From the NCBI RefSeq assembly GCF_036898465.1, contig NZ_JARUMJ010000001.1:4650001-4714000 (forward strand): DNA of 64,000 nucleotides. The letters run 5' to 3'. Below, one piece after another: positions 56,880 to 64,000 of this stretch. How positions within the stretch are numbered: the stretch's first letter is position 1; every line of letters begins with the position of its first letter. The translations under genes were made by a program, and so were the position numbers. The notes under the pieces are model-generated. The model was not told the origin of the DNA, ran no database searches, and worked only from the letters and a program-made list of their open reading frames with translations. Origin of the DNA: Streptomyces sp. B21-105. GTDB lineage: Bacteria > Actinomycetota > Actinomycetes > Streptomycetales > Streptomycetaceae.

Positions 56880-57497
56880 CTACAGAGGCCGCAACGCAGG
56901 TTCCTTCTGGACCGCCCCCAGCAGCCGGTCCAGCGCCATCTCCACGTCTTCCTTCCAAGAGAGCGTCGTCCGCAGCTCCAGCCGCAATCGGGGATGGGCG
57001 GGATGAGAACGCATCGTCTTGAAGCCCACCGCCAGTAGATGATCGGCAGGGAGTACGCAGGCCGGCCCGGACCAGCGGGCGTCGCCGAACGCCTCGATCG
57101 CCTTGAAGCCCCGTCGCAGCAGATCCTTGGCGACGGTCTGGACCATCACACGGCCCAGACCCTGCCCCTGGTACCCCGGCATGATGAACGCTGTCATCAA
57201 CTGCACGGCGTCCGGCGACACGGGGCTCGTGGGAAAGGCCGTCGAGCGGGGAACGTAGGCAGGCGGCGCGTAGAGAACGAAGCCCACCGGAGCGTCGTCC
57301 ACATAGACGACCCTGCCGCACGATCCCCAGTCCAGCAGGACGGCAGAAATCCAGGACTCCTTCTCCAGAGCGGATGTCCCCGCATTTACCGCGGCCTCGC
57401 CCCTGACGGGATCCAGTTCCCAGAAGACACACGAGCGACAGCGTCTGGGAAGGTCCTGAAGGTTGTCCAGCGTGAGCGGTACGAGCCGACGCCCCAT
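56880..57497 (-). CDS. GNAT-family acetyltransferase
   Basis: A 205-residue protein with TAFIMPGYQGQGLGRVMVQT as the acetyl-CoA loop. Two Cys in RRCRSCVFWELDPVR near the start are unusual for GNATs. It occupies the position held by the cell-wall gene cwlM in mycobacteria, but it is not related. ATG 57497 has GAGGA 9 nt upstream. The acceptor is unknown. Confidence 0.83.
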   Translation of the reverse strand: MGRRLVPLTLDNLQDLPRRCRSCVFWELDPVRGEAAVNAGTSALEKESWISAVLLDWGSCGRVVYVDDAPVGFVLYAPPAYVPRSTAFPTSPVSPDAVQLMTAFIMPGYQGQGLGRVMVQTVAKDLLRRGFKAIEAFGDARWSGPACVLPADHLLAVGFKTMRSHPAHPRLRLELRTTLSWKEDVEMALDRLLGAVQKEPALRPL

Positions 57498-57643
57498 GAA
57501 GGCTGTTCCTCGCTTCCTACGCCCGCGGCTTCACGAGCGGCTGTCAGAGCGCCCCGTTCCCTGAGCAGACTGCCGACGAATCCGCCGACCGCCCCCAGTC
57601 CCAGTCCCGCGCTCACCAGTCCGGTCCGGCTCATCGTTCGCAT
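57386..57643 (-). CDS. Possible small ORF overlapping the GNAT gene
   Basis: ATG 57643 follows GGGAGG 7 nt upstream, a good ribosome site. The first 35 residues (MRTMSRTGLVSAGLGLGAVG and on to FVGSLLRERG) look like a short membrane anchor. The frame then runs 112 bp into the GNAT gene and becomes low quality, so the true end may have been lost or the protein may be shorter in other strains. Coding is uncertain. Confidence 0.4.
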   Translation of the reverse strand: MRTMSRTGLVSAGLGLGAVGGFVGSLLRERGALTAAREAAGVGSEEQPSWGVGSYRSRWTTFRTFPDAVARVSSGNWIPSGARPR

Positions 57644-57742
57644 GCCCTCGCCTCCCGCTCCGAGGTACTGCCAGGTGGATGCGCCACAACCTCTCCGCAT
57701 CGTATCCACCATGCGAGACCATCGATACTGTCCGCAAGCAAA

Positions 57743-57784
57743 GAGCGAGCCGTGTTCCGGTACACAACCGGACACGGCTCGCTC
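57743..57784. terminator. Terminator of the parA-parB operon
   Basis: GAGCGAGCCGTGTTCCGGT (57743-57761) pairs with ACCGGACACGGCTCGCTC (57767-57784), 18 bp with a single bulged base, 53 bp past the parB stop. The rest of the 340-bp spacer (57498-57837) holds only the start of the small ORF. Confidence 0.85.
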
Positions 57785-57837
57785 ACCGGCCCCTCAGCCC
57801 GGCTCTGGCACGGCTCTGCCCCGGGCCGAGCCGCCGC

Positions 57838-58929
57838 TCAGTCCTCCGTCTCCTCCGCCTCGCCCTCGACGACACCCTGCTGCAGCACAGGCCCCTCTCC
57901 GGGAGCCAGCGTGCCGAGGATGCGCTCGAGGTCCTCCATAGAAGCGAACTCGACGGTGATCTTGCCCTTCTTCTGGCCGAGGTCGACCTTCACCCGCGTC
58001 TCGAAACGGTCCGAGAGCCGCGTCGCGAGGTGGGTCAGCGCCGGCGACACCCGACCCCCGGCACGCGGCCCCTTGGCGCGCTGAGCCGTCTGCGGACGCG
58101 AGCCCATCAGCGTCACGATCTCCTCGACCGCTCGCACCGAAAGACCCTCGGCGACAATGCGGTGAGCCAGCCGGTCCTGCTCCTCCGAGTCGTCGACCGA
58201 GAGCAGTGCCCGGGCGTGCCCCGCAGAGAGCACCCCGGCCGCGACCCGGCGCTGGACCGCCGGCGAGAGCTTCAGCAGACGCAGGGTGTTGGAGACCTGC
58301 GGACGGGACCGGCCGATACGGTCCGCCAACTGATCATGCGTGCAGTTGAAGTCCTTCAGCAGCTGATCGTAGGCGGCCGCCTCTTCCAGCGGATTCAGCT
58401 GAGCCCGGTGCAGGTTCTCCAGAAGGGCGTCCAGGAGCAGCTTCTCGTCGTCCGTGGCCCGCACGATCGCCGGGATCGCCTCCAGGCCCGCCTCACGGCA
58501 GGCCCGCCAACGCCGCTCGCCCATGATGAGCTCGTAGCGCCCGGGGCCGACCTGACGCACCACGACCGGCTGGAGGAGCCCGACCTCCTGGATGGAGGTG
58601 ATCAGCTCATGCAGGGCATCCTCGTCGAAGACCTCACGCGGCTGGCGCGGATTCGGCGTGATGTGGTCGAGGGGGATCTCAGCAAAGTGCGCGCCGATGG
58701 GCGGCGCAGGCGTCTCGAGGATGCTGCTCGCGGACAGCTCCTCTGTTTCACGTGAAACAGCCGGCAGTGTGGCCACCTTCGCTGCGGCCACCCCCCGGTC
58801 AGTCGTCAGCACCGGGCCCGATGCGGGCGAGGTGGACCCTCCGCCGACTTGAGCCGGCGTCTTCTCTGTCGGGGCAGCGGGGATCAGCGCACCAAGGCCA
58901 CGGCCCAACCCCCTCCGTCGCTCACTCAC
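57838..58929 (-). CDS. parB: Chromosome partitioning protein ParB
   Basis: A 363-residue CTP-dependent DNA clamp that loads at parS. The N-terminal ParA-activating tip is [16 protein letters not shown]. The CTPase/ParB domain has [30 protein letters not shown] and [20 protein letters not shown]; the helix-turn-helix is [20 protein letters not shown]. The C-terminal dimer domain ends the protein. GTG 58929 overlaps the parA stop by 4 bp (GTGA). A parS is inside the gene at 58745. Confidence 0.97.
   Translation of the reverse strand: MSERRRGLGRGLGALIPAAPTEKTPAQVGGGSTSPASGPVLTTDRGVAAAKVATLPAVSRETEELSASSILETPAPPIGAHFAEIPLDHITPNPRQPREVFDEDALHELITSIQEVGLLQPVVVRQVGPGRYELIMGERRWRACREAGLEAIPAIVRATDDEKLLLDALLENLHRAQLNPLEEAAAYDQLLKDFNCTHDQLADRIGRSRPQVSNTLRLLKLSPAVQRRVAAGVLSAGHARALLSVDDSEEQDRLAHRIVAEGLSVRAVEEIVTLMGSRPQTAQRAKGPRAGGRVSPALTHLATRLSDRFETRVKVDLGQKKGKITVEFASMEDLERILGTLAPGEGPVLQQGVVEGEAEETED
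58745..58758. other. parS: parS site within parB
   Basis: A perfect parS, in frame, encoding VSRET in the N-terminal linker of ParB. Confidence 0.93.
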
Positions 58930-59999
58930 TGGACGCCCTCCACCATGTTCGGGTTGTTCTGATTGCCGATATGGGCGTGCGTGGCGTCATAGCTGACACC
59001 GACGCCCTTCAGCGCAAGCTCTCGTGCTGCCTCAAGATAGGAGAGGGCACCGCTCGATCCGGGATCGTAGGTCAGCACCGTCTGCCCGTAGCTCGGCGCT
59101 TCGGAGATGCGGACGGAGCGGGGAATGCTCGTCCGCAGTACCTCGTCGCCGAAGTGGGTGCGCACCTCTTCGGCGACCTGTGACGCGAGGCGCGTCCGGC
59201 CGTCGTACATGGTGAGCAGGATGGTCGACACATGCAGGGTCGGGTTGAGGTGTCCCCGAACCAGGTCGACGTTGCGGAGCAACTGTCCGAGTCCCTCCAG
59301 TGCGTAGTACTCGCACTGGATCGGGATCAGGACCTCGGCACCGGCCACCAGCGCGTTGACCGTCAGCAGGCCGAGGGAGGGCGGGCAGTCGATGAGGATG
59401 TAGTCCAGCGGCTGCTCGTACGCCTGGATCGCTCTCTGCAGCCGGCTCTCACGGGCCACAAGAGAGACCAGCTCGATCTCCGCGCCGGCCAGGTCGATCG
59501 TGGCCGGGGCACAGAAGAGGCCTTCCACATCGGGGACCGGCTGGACAACCTCCGCAAGCGGGCGGCTGTCGACCAGCACGTCATAGATGGACGGGACCTC
59601 GGCGTGGTGATCGATCCCCAGCGCGGTGGACGCGTTGCCTTGCGGGTCGAGGTCGACCACCAGGACACGGCCGCCATGCAGGGCCAGGGAAGCGGCAAGG
59701 TTGACGGTCGTCGTCGTCTTGCCCACACCGCCCTTTTGGTTGGCGACGACAATCACACGGGTCTGCTCAGGGCGTGGCAGACCCTCGCCGGCGCGGCCCA
59801 GAGCCTCCACCGCGAGTTGGGCAGCACGACCGATCGGAGTGTCATCCATCGGGGGCGGTGTTTCACGTGAAACATCCTCCCCGAACGACTCGGTACGGGG
59901 ACCGGGGACCGGATCGGTCATCGGTCCCGCGATGTTGGCGTCGGACCGCAAGGCTTCACTCTCCTCGACTTCAGGCTCGCAATGAACAGAGCCTCCCAT
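58926..59999 (-). CDS. parA: Chromosome partitioning ATPase ParA
   Basis: A 357-residue deviant-Walker ATPase. [20 protein letters not shown] is Walker A with the signature Lys, [16 protein letters not shown] is Walker A', and [19 protein letters not shown] is Walker B. An N-terminal extension of about 75 residues is typical of streptomycetes. ATG 59999 gives [19 protein letters not shown]; an upstream GTG at 60173 would add 58 residues and begin inside a parS. ParA makes filaments in aerial hyphae and works with ParB to place the origins. It leads the parA-parB operon. Confidence 0.95.
   Translation of the reverse strand: MGGSVHCEPEVEESEALRSDANIAGPMTDPVPGPRTESFGEDVSRETPPPMDDTPIGRAAQLAVEALGRAGEGLPRPEQTRVIVVANQKGGVGKTTTTVNLAASLALHGGRVLVVDLDPQGNASTALGIDHHAEVPSIYDVLVDSRPLAEVVQPVPDVEGLFCAPATIDLAGAEIELVSLVARESRLQRAIQAYEQPLDYILIDCPPSLGLLTVNALVAGAEVLIPIQCEYYALEGLGQLLRNVDLVRGHLNPTLHVSTILLTMYDGRTRLASQVAEEVRTHFGDEVLRTSIPRSVRISEAPSYGQTVLTYDPGSSGALSYLEAARELALKGVGVSYDATHAHIGNQNNPNMVEGVQ
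59860..59873. other. parS: parS site within parA
   Basis: A perfect parS, in frame, encoding VSRET in the N-terminal extension. Confidence 0.93.
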
Positions 60000-60157
60000 G
60001 TCTTCGGGGTCGTGAACCAGTGAGGCCTGGTCTTCTGTGGAGAAATCCGTCTCTGTGGACAACTCGCGCACCTCATCGAGTGAACCGAGAGGCTTGCGGT
60101 CGCGAGGTTCGGCTGCGGCGCGACCGCGACTGATGATGCCTTGGAGCAGTGAGCGAC

Positions 60158-60171
60158 GTTTCACGTGAAAC
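60158..60171. other. parS: parS site between parA and rsmG
   Basis: A perfect parS in the promoter region of parAB, about 160 bp before the likely parA start. Confidence 0.93.
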
Positions 60172-60248
60172 ACGATGCACAGCCCGTGTGGCCGGACCCT
60201 TGCGACACTCCGCGACGAGGAGGATGGGCAGCTTGTGTGGAGTACGCC

Positions 60249-60965
60249 TCAGCGGCGTCGCCGGGTCCGGCCGGTCCGCGCCGCCTTCGCCCGCTTCGCC
60301 GCGAACCGTACACCGCCCGGGCTCTCCCCGACCTCGACCCGCACCACCGTGGACAGCGGCTCCACCACTCCCTCACCGACCTGCAGAATGGAAGTGCCCA
60401 CCGCGCCCAGCTTGCTCAGGGCGGTGGCCGCGCTCTTCAGCTCCTCCTCCGCGGTGTCCCCCTTGAGGGCGAGCATCTCACCGTAGGGTCGCAGCAGAGG
60501 GATGCCCCAGGTGGCGAGCCGGTCCAGGGGTGCCACAGCCCGGGCGGTCACCACATGGACCGGTGACATCGTGCCCATGACCTCTTCGGCACGGCCGCGG
60601 GCAACCGTCACATGGTCCAGGCCCAGGAGCTCGACGACCTCGGTGAGGAAGTTGGTGCGGCGCAGCAGCGGCTCGAGCAGGGTGATCTTCAGGTCCTCCC
60701 GCACGAGCGCCAGCGGAATGCCAGGCAGCCCGGCACCCGAGCCCACGTCGCACACCGTCACACCCTCCGGCACAACCTCGGAGAGCACGGCACAGTTCAA
60801 AAGGTGCCTCTCCCACAGGCGAGGCACCTCACGCGGGCCGATGAGCCCACGCTGCACGCCTGCCTCGGCCAGCAGCTCGGCGTATCGGACCGCATCATCG
60901 AAGCGATCGCCGAATACCTCGCGTGCCACCTCGGGCGCAGAGGGGAGCTCCGCTGCCTCCGTCAC
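60249..60965 (-). CDS. rsmG: 16S rRNA m7G527 methyltransferase
   Basis: A 238-residue SAM-dependent methyltransferase. VCDVGSGAGLPGIPLALVRE is the SAM loop and VVTARAVAPLDRLATWGIPL is a family signature. RsmG modifies G527 of 16S rRNA; loss gives low streptomycin resistance and in Streptomyces can raise antibiotic production. GTG 60965 was chosen because GAAGGA lies 8 nt upstream; a start at 60989 adds 8 residues. Confidence 0.95.
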   Translation of the reverse strand: MTEAAELPSAPEVAREVFGDRFDDAVRYAELLAEAGVQRGLIGPREVPRLWERHLLNCAVLSEVVPEGVTVCDVGSGAGLPGIPLALVREDLKITLLEPLLRRTNFLTEVVELLGLDHVTVARGRAEEVMGTMSPVHVVTARAVAPLDRLATWGIPLLRPYGEMLALKGDTAEEELKSAATALSKLGAVGTSILQVGEGVVEPLSTVVRVEVGESPGGVRFAAKRAKAARTGRTRRRR

Positions 60966-61034
60966 GGGGACCGTCCTTCCGTACCGCATCAGCGCTTGGA
61001 GCGCCGACCACCAGAACTACCAGGCTGACAAAGA

Positions 61035-61065
61035 CCGGCCCCGTCTGCACAACAGACGGGGCCGG
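61035..61065 (-). terminator. Stem-loop after jag
   Basis: CCGGCCCCGTCTG (61035-61047) pairs perfectly with CAGACGGGGCCGG (61053-61065) around a 5-nt loop, between jag and rsmG. Confidence 0.88.
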
Positions 61066-61083
61066 GGTGATGTACGTACCGAA

Positions 61084-61596
61084 TCAGTTGGGCAGCACGA
61101 CGACGAAGCGCTGCGGCTCCTCGCCCTCGGACTCGCTGCGCAGGCCGGCGGCCTTGACCGCGTCATGGACGACCTTGCGCTCGAAGGGCGTCATCGGCTT
61201 CAGCCGCACCGGCTCACCGCTGTTCTTCGCGTCGGCCGCAGCCTTCGCGCCCAGCTCGGAGAGCTCGGCACGCTTGCCGGCGCGGTAGCCCGCGACGTCC
61301 AGCATCAGCCGGCTGCGGTCACCGGTCTCCCGGTGCACGGCCAGGCGCGTCAGCTCCTGCAACGCCTCCAGCACCTCGCCGTCCCGGCCGACCAGCTTCT
61401 GCAGGTCACGGGTGCCCGCGTCGCTGATGATCGACACGGCGGCGCGGTCGGCCTCGACGTCCATATCGATGTCGCCGTCGAGGTCGGCGATGTCCAGCAG
61501 ACCCTCGAGGTAGTCCGCCGCGATCTCGCCCTCCTGCTCCAGGCGGGTCAGGGTGTCTGCACCTTCGGCGGCGGCGGAGGTGGTGCCTTCCGTCAC
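61084..61596 (-). CDS. jag: Jag/KhpB-like RNA-binding protein
   Basis: A 170-residue protein with a KH domain (TRDLQKLVGRDGEVLEALQE) and an R3H domain (PMTPFERKVVHDAVKAAGLR). It binds RNA and is encoded next to yidC in most Gram-positive bacteria. GTG 61596 lies 15 bp after the yidC stop. Ends with QRFVVVLPN. Confidence 0.93.
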   Translation of the reverse strand: MTEGTTSAAAEGADTLTRLEQEGEIAADYLEGLLDIADLDGDIDMDVEADRAAVSIISDAGTRDLQKLVGRDGEVLEALQELTRLAVHRETGDRSRLMLDVAGYRAGKRAELSELGAKAAADAKNSGEPVRLKPMTPFERKVVHDAVKAAGLRSESEGEEPQRFVVVLPN

Positions 61597-61610
61597 GGGA
61601 TGGGCTCCTT

Positions 61611-62888
61611 CTACTTCTTGGACGGGGACTTGGGGCGCTGCGGGCCGCTCTTGCGCTGCCCGGACTGGGCCTTGCTGCGGCCTCCGCTACCGGGCTTGGG
61701 CGTGGCCTGCTTGGCACCTCCGGCGGCCTGGGAGGGCTTGGCGTCCTCCGGCTCGTCAGACTTGATCAGCGAGGTGGTCTCGCCGGCCGCCTTGGGGGCA
61801 GTGGACTGGCGCTGGGACTTCGACTGCCGCTTGGGCTGCTGACGCTTGGCGGCCGCGCTCGTCTGCGCGCCGTCCTCGGCCTGCGCGGCGGCCTGGGCCT
61901 CGCTCTTGATCACGGTACCGTCGGCCTGGGCCGCGAAGCCCACCTTGGTCAGACCGTTGATGAACTTGCGCTCGGCGTCGTTGCGCTCGCGGCCCTTGGC
62001 CACGATGGCCTTAACGATGGCCTTCTCACCGCGGCTGCGGGTCTTGCCGTGGTGCGTGACGTGCTTGTACAGGCGCTCCAGGTACGCGGCCTGAGCCTTG
62101 GAACCCGGCGTCGGGTTGTTGCGGATCACGTACATCTGCTGGCCCATGGTCCACACGTTGGTGGTCAGCCAGTAGACGAGGACACCCACGGGGAAGTTGA
62201 TGCCGAATACGGCGAACATGACCGGGAAGACGTACATCAGCATCTTCTGCTGCTGCATGAACGGCGTCTTCACCGAGGTGTCGACGTTCTTCGTCATCAG
62301 CTGGCGCTGCGTGAAGAACTGCGAGGCCGACATCAGGACGATCATGATCGCGGTGACCACGCGGACGTCGGTCAGCGACGCGCCCAGCGACTCCACCTTC
62401 GCCGCGCCGTCGGTGAACTTCGCCGCCAGCGGAGCGCCGACGATGTGCGCCTTGCGCGCGCTCGCCAGCAGCTGCTCGTTGATGACGCCGATCTGGTCGC
62501 CCGTCGCGATGCCGTTGAGCACGTGGTACAGGGCGAAGAAGAATGGGGACTGCGCCAGGATGGGAAGGCACGAGGAGAGCGGGTTGGTGCCCGTCTCCTT
62601 GTACAGCTTCATCATCTCTTCGGACTGACGCTGTTTGTCGTTCTTGTAGCGCTCCTGGATCTTCTTCATCTCGGGCTGGAGCGTCTGCATGGCCCGCGTC
62701 GACTTGATCTGCTTCACGAAGAGCGGGATCAGGCAGATACGGATCAGGATCACCAGAGACACGATCGACAGGCCCCAGGCCCACCCGGTGTCGGGGCCGA
62801 AAATGGCGCCGTACACCGTGTGGAACTGGACGATGACCCAGGAGACAGGTGTCGTGATGAAGCTGAAGAGGCTGGCAATCGTGTCCAC
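61611..62888 (-). CDS. yidC: YidC/Oxa1 membrane insertase
   Basis: A 425-residue insertase with five membrane spans after the GTG 62888 start ([20 protein letters not shown]). The conserved cytosolic loop [20 protein letters not shown] and [18 protein letters not shown] are visible. The C-terminal 150 residues are basic, Gln/Lys-rich ([15 protein letters not shown]), likely ribosome binding. It helps insert and fold inner-membrane proteins. It is 3 bp from yidD. Confidence 0.96.
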   Translation of the reverse strand: MDTIASLFSFITTPVSWVIVQFHTVYGAIFGPDTGWAWGLSIVSLVILIRICLIPLFVKQIKSTRAMQTLQPEMKKIQERYKNDKQRQSEEMMKLYKETGTNPLSSCLPILAQSPFFFALYHVLNGIATGDQIGVINEQLLASARKAHIVGAPLAAKFTDGAAKVESLGASLTDVRVVTAIMIVLMSASQFFTQRQLMTKNVDTSVKTPFMQQQKMLMYVFPVMFAVFGINFPVGVLVYWLTTNVWTMGQQMYVIRNNPTPGSKAQAAYLERLYKHVTHHGKTRSRGEKAIVKAIVAKGRERNDAERKFINGLTKVGFAAQADGTVIKSEAQAAAQAEDGAQTSAAAKRQQPKRQSKSQRQSTAPKAAGETTSLIKSDEPEDAKPSQAAGGAKQATPKPGSGGRSKAQSGQRKSGPQRPKSPSKK

Positions 62889-62891
62889 TAA

Positions 62892-63245
62892 TCATGCTCC
62901 TTGGGCATGGGACGGTGTCTCTGCGGCCGGGCTCGAAGCAGTCGGGCCTTCGGTGGCCGTTTCGGCGGCGGAGGTCCCGCCCCTGCGTGCACGCCAGGCG
63001 TCACGCAACATTTCGTGCCACCGCGGGCGCTTGCGCGGCGGAACATGGTCCACGCCGCCGAGCGACCACGGGTTGCACCGCAGGATCCGCCAGGCGGTGA
63101 GTGCCGTTCCCTTGATCGCGCCGTGTCGGTCGATGGCCGTGTAGCCGTAGTGGGAGCACGACGGGTAGTACTTGCACACCGGCCCGAGCAGCGGACTGAT
63201 CGTCCACTGGTAGAGCTTGATCAGAGCCAGCAGCGGGTACTTCAT
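62892..63245 (-). CDS. yidD: YidD membrane protein insertion efficiency factor
   Basis: A 117-residue protein with the YidD core [20 protein letters not shown] and [17 protein letters not shown] and the family [13 protein letters not shown], plus a 30-residue Ala-rich tail. It associates with YidC in membrane insertion. ATG 63245 overlaps the rnpA stop by 4 bp. Confidence 0.94.
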   Translation of the reverse strand: MKYPLLALIKLYQWTISPLLGPVCKYYPSCSHYGYTAIDRHGAIKGTALTAWRILRCNPWSLGGVDHVPPRKRPRWHEMLRDAWRARRGGTSAAETATEGPTASSPAAETPSHAQGA

Positions 63246-63613
63246 CGCGCGCCCCCTCCCAGTAGCCGTACGAGGGCGGCATCCAGGTCTTGGGCCAGCT
63301 GTGCGTGGTCGGCGTCGCCCGCCCCGGGCAACGCCCGTACGACTACCAGGCTACCGGGGGGGAACCGGGTGACTCGCTCGCGCATCAGGTGACGCAGTCT
63401 GCGCTTGACCTCGTTGCGCACGACCGCGCCGCCCACAGCCTTGCTCACGACGAAACCCGCACGCGTCGGGGGAGCGCTCTCCCCAGGCGCGTGCGGGTCC
63501 GTGGAACCGCTTCGAAAATGGACCACGAGGGTCGGGCGGCCGGCCCGACGACCTCGTCGTACCGCGGTCGCGAAGTCCTCGCGCCGCCTCAGCCGATGCT
63601 CGGTAGGCAGCAC
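63242..63613 (-). CDS. rnpA: RNase P protein component
   Basis: A 123-residue basic protein that pairs with the RNase P RNA to mature the 5' ends of tRNAs. [20 protein letters not shown] holds the RNR motif, followed by [23 protein letters not shown] 63613 gives [20 protein letters not shown]. It overlaps yidD and follows rpmH by 21 bp. Confidence 0.96.
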   Translation of the reverse strand: MLPTEHRLRRREDFATAVRRGRRAGRPTLVVHFRSGSTDPHAPGESAPPTRAGFVVSKAVGGAVVRNEVKRRLRHLMRERVTRFPPGSLVVVRALPGAGDADHAQLAQDLDAALVRLLGGGAR

Positions 63614-63634
63614 GACGTCATGACCTGATCAGGC

Positions 63635-63772
63635 TCAGGCGGACAGGTTCGAGCGACCCTTGCTGCGGCGGTTCGCGAGGATCGCGCGACCGGCACGGGT
63701 GCGCATCCGCAGGCGGAAGCCGTGGGTCTTGGCACGACGGCGGTTGTTCGGCTGGAAGGTGCGCTTGCTCAC
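63635..63772 (-). CDS. rpmH: 50S ribosomal protein L34
   Basis: A 45-residue basic protein, too short for most ORF lists. GTG 63772 starts [20 protein letters not shown] and it ends [10 protein letters not shown] at TGA 63635-63637. It is first in the rpmH-rnpA-yidD-yidC run, and its position marks the oriC side of the window; dnaA should lie beyond the right edge in the opposite direction. Confidence 0.97.
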   Translation of the reverse strand: MSKRTFQPNNRRRAKTHGFRLRMRTRAGRAILANRRSKGRSNLSA

Positions 63773-63942
63773 TCGGGGGCTCCAGAAATCAATCGGTGGT
63801 GGCGGGGTGCCGTCCTGGCTGTCACCGTGCGCCCACGAGGTAGCTCGCGGTCAACGCCCGAGTGCACCGCTTCCCGATCACCTGACGCGATCTGTGCCCA
63901 TCGGAGGCAGGCGGCAGCAGCCATCGACAACTCGACCTGGTT

Positions 63943-63972
63943 ACGGTACGCGCGGCTACGCCATCCGGTCAA
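63943..63972 (-). promoter_or_regulatory. Probable rpmH promoter
   Basis: On the minus strand TTGACC (63972-63967) and TACCGT (63948-63943) are 18 bp apart, about 170 bp before rpmH. The very last bases (CTGTCCA) could be the beginning of a DnaA box cut by the window edge. Confidence 0.55.
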
Positions 63973-64000
63973 ACCGGCGGTCACAGGGAGACACTGTCCA

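Noticed and set aside
63800..64000. oriC within the window
   Set aside because: Only a partial DnaA-box-like CTGTCCA is seen at the very end; the origin should lie beyond the window.

Overview
The window is a very GC-rich stretch of a Streptomyces chromosome immediately beside the replication origin. Three things support this: the right edge carries the actinobacterial order rpmH-rnpA-yidD-yidC-jag-rsmG-parA-parB followed by trxA-trxB-anti-sigma-sigM-pseudokinase-murJ-pcnA; ssgA and ssgR, which belong to sporulating actinomycetes, are present; and I count 14 perfect copies of the ParB site parS (GTTTCACGTGAAAC) plus two one-mismatch copies in 64 kb. dnaA and oriC should lie just beyond position 64000. 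Gene order matches what I remember of the S. coelicolor SCO3880-SCO3948 interval; no alignment was run.

Layout, left to right. 1-8 kb: end of a HAD-like gene, the cydA-cydB-cydCD operon (cytochrome bd oxidase and its assembly exporter) behind a Rex-type operator, then hisC. 8-16 kb: a LacI regulator, a PPP-type phosphatase, a membrane protein, a TerD-VWA protein and thiC with a TPP riboswitch. 16-28 kb: a YibE/F-like membrane protein, ssgA/ssgR, small membrane proteins, a low-molecular-weight phosphatase next to a Cys/Met-type PLP enzyme, a LysR regulator, a Nudix protein, acetyltransferases flanking a decayed MarR gene, and a serine beta-lactamase-like protein. 28-34 kb: dnaB, a DnaA-box-like cluster, a MATE exporter and the rpsF-ssb-rpsR-rplI operon. 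34-45 kb: cell-wall and envelope genes (FemX-like enzyme, PLP-barrel protein, GT87 mannosyltransferase-like protein, class A PBP), then a PadR-ino1 pair and an MFS transporter. 45-57 kb: pcnA, a large secreted/anchored protein, murJ, a pseudokinase, sigM with its anti-sigma partner, trxB and trxA. 57-64 kb: parB-parA, rsmG, jag, yidC, yidD, rnpA, rpmH.

How the genes work together. ParA/ParB and the parS array organise and segregate the origin region. DnaB, SSB, ribosomal proteins, RNase P protein, YidC and PcnA are housekeeping. MurJ, the pseudokinase, FemX-like protein, PBP and the sigma-M module form an envelope cluster. SsgA/SsgR control sporulation septation.

The most unusual structures are parS sites embedded in other functional elements: inside the variable region of the thiC TPP riboswitch, at the exact centre of a 48-bp perfect palindrome that can act as the pcnA terminator, as a back-to-back pair forming a 36-bp palindrome, as a triplet in the cydB-cydCD junction that also sets the CydCD start, and in frame as the peptide VSRET within parA, parB and the anti-sigma gene. 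No tRNA, rRNA, CRISPR array, insertion sequence or prophage was seen.
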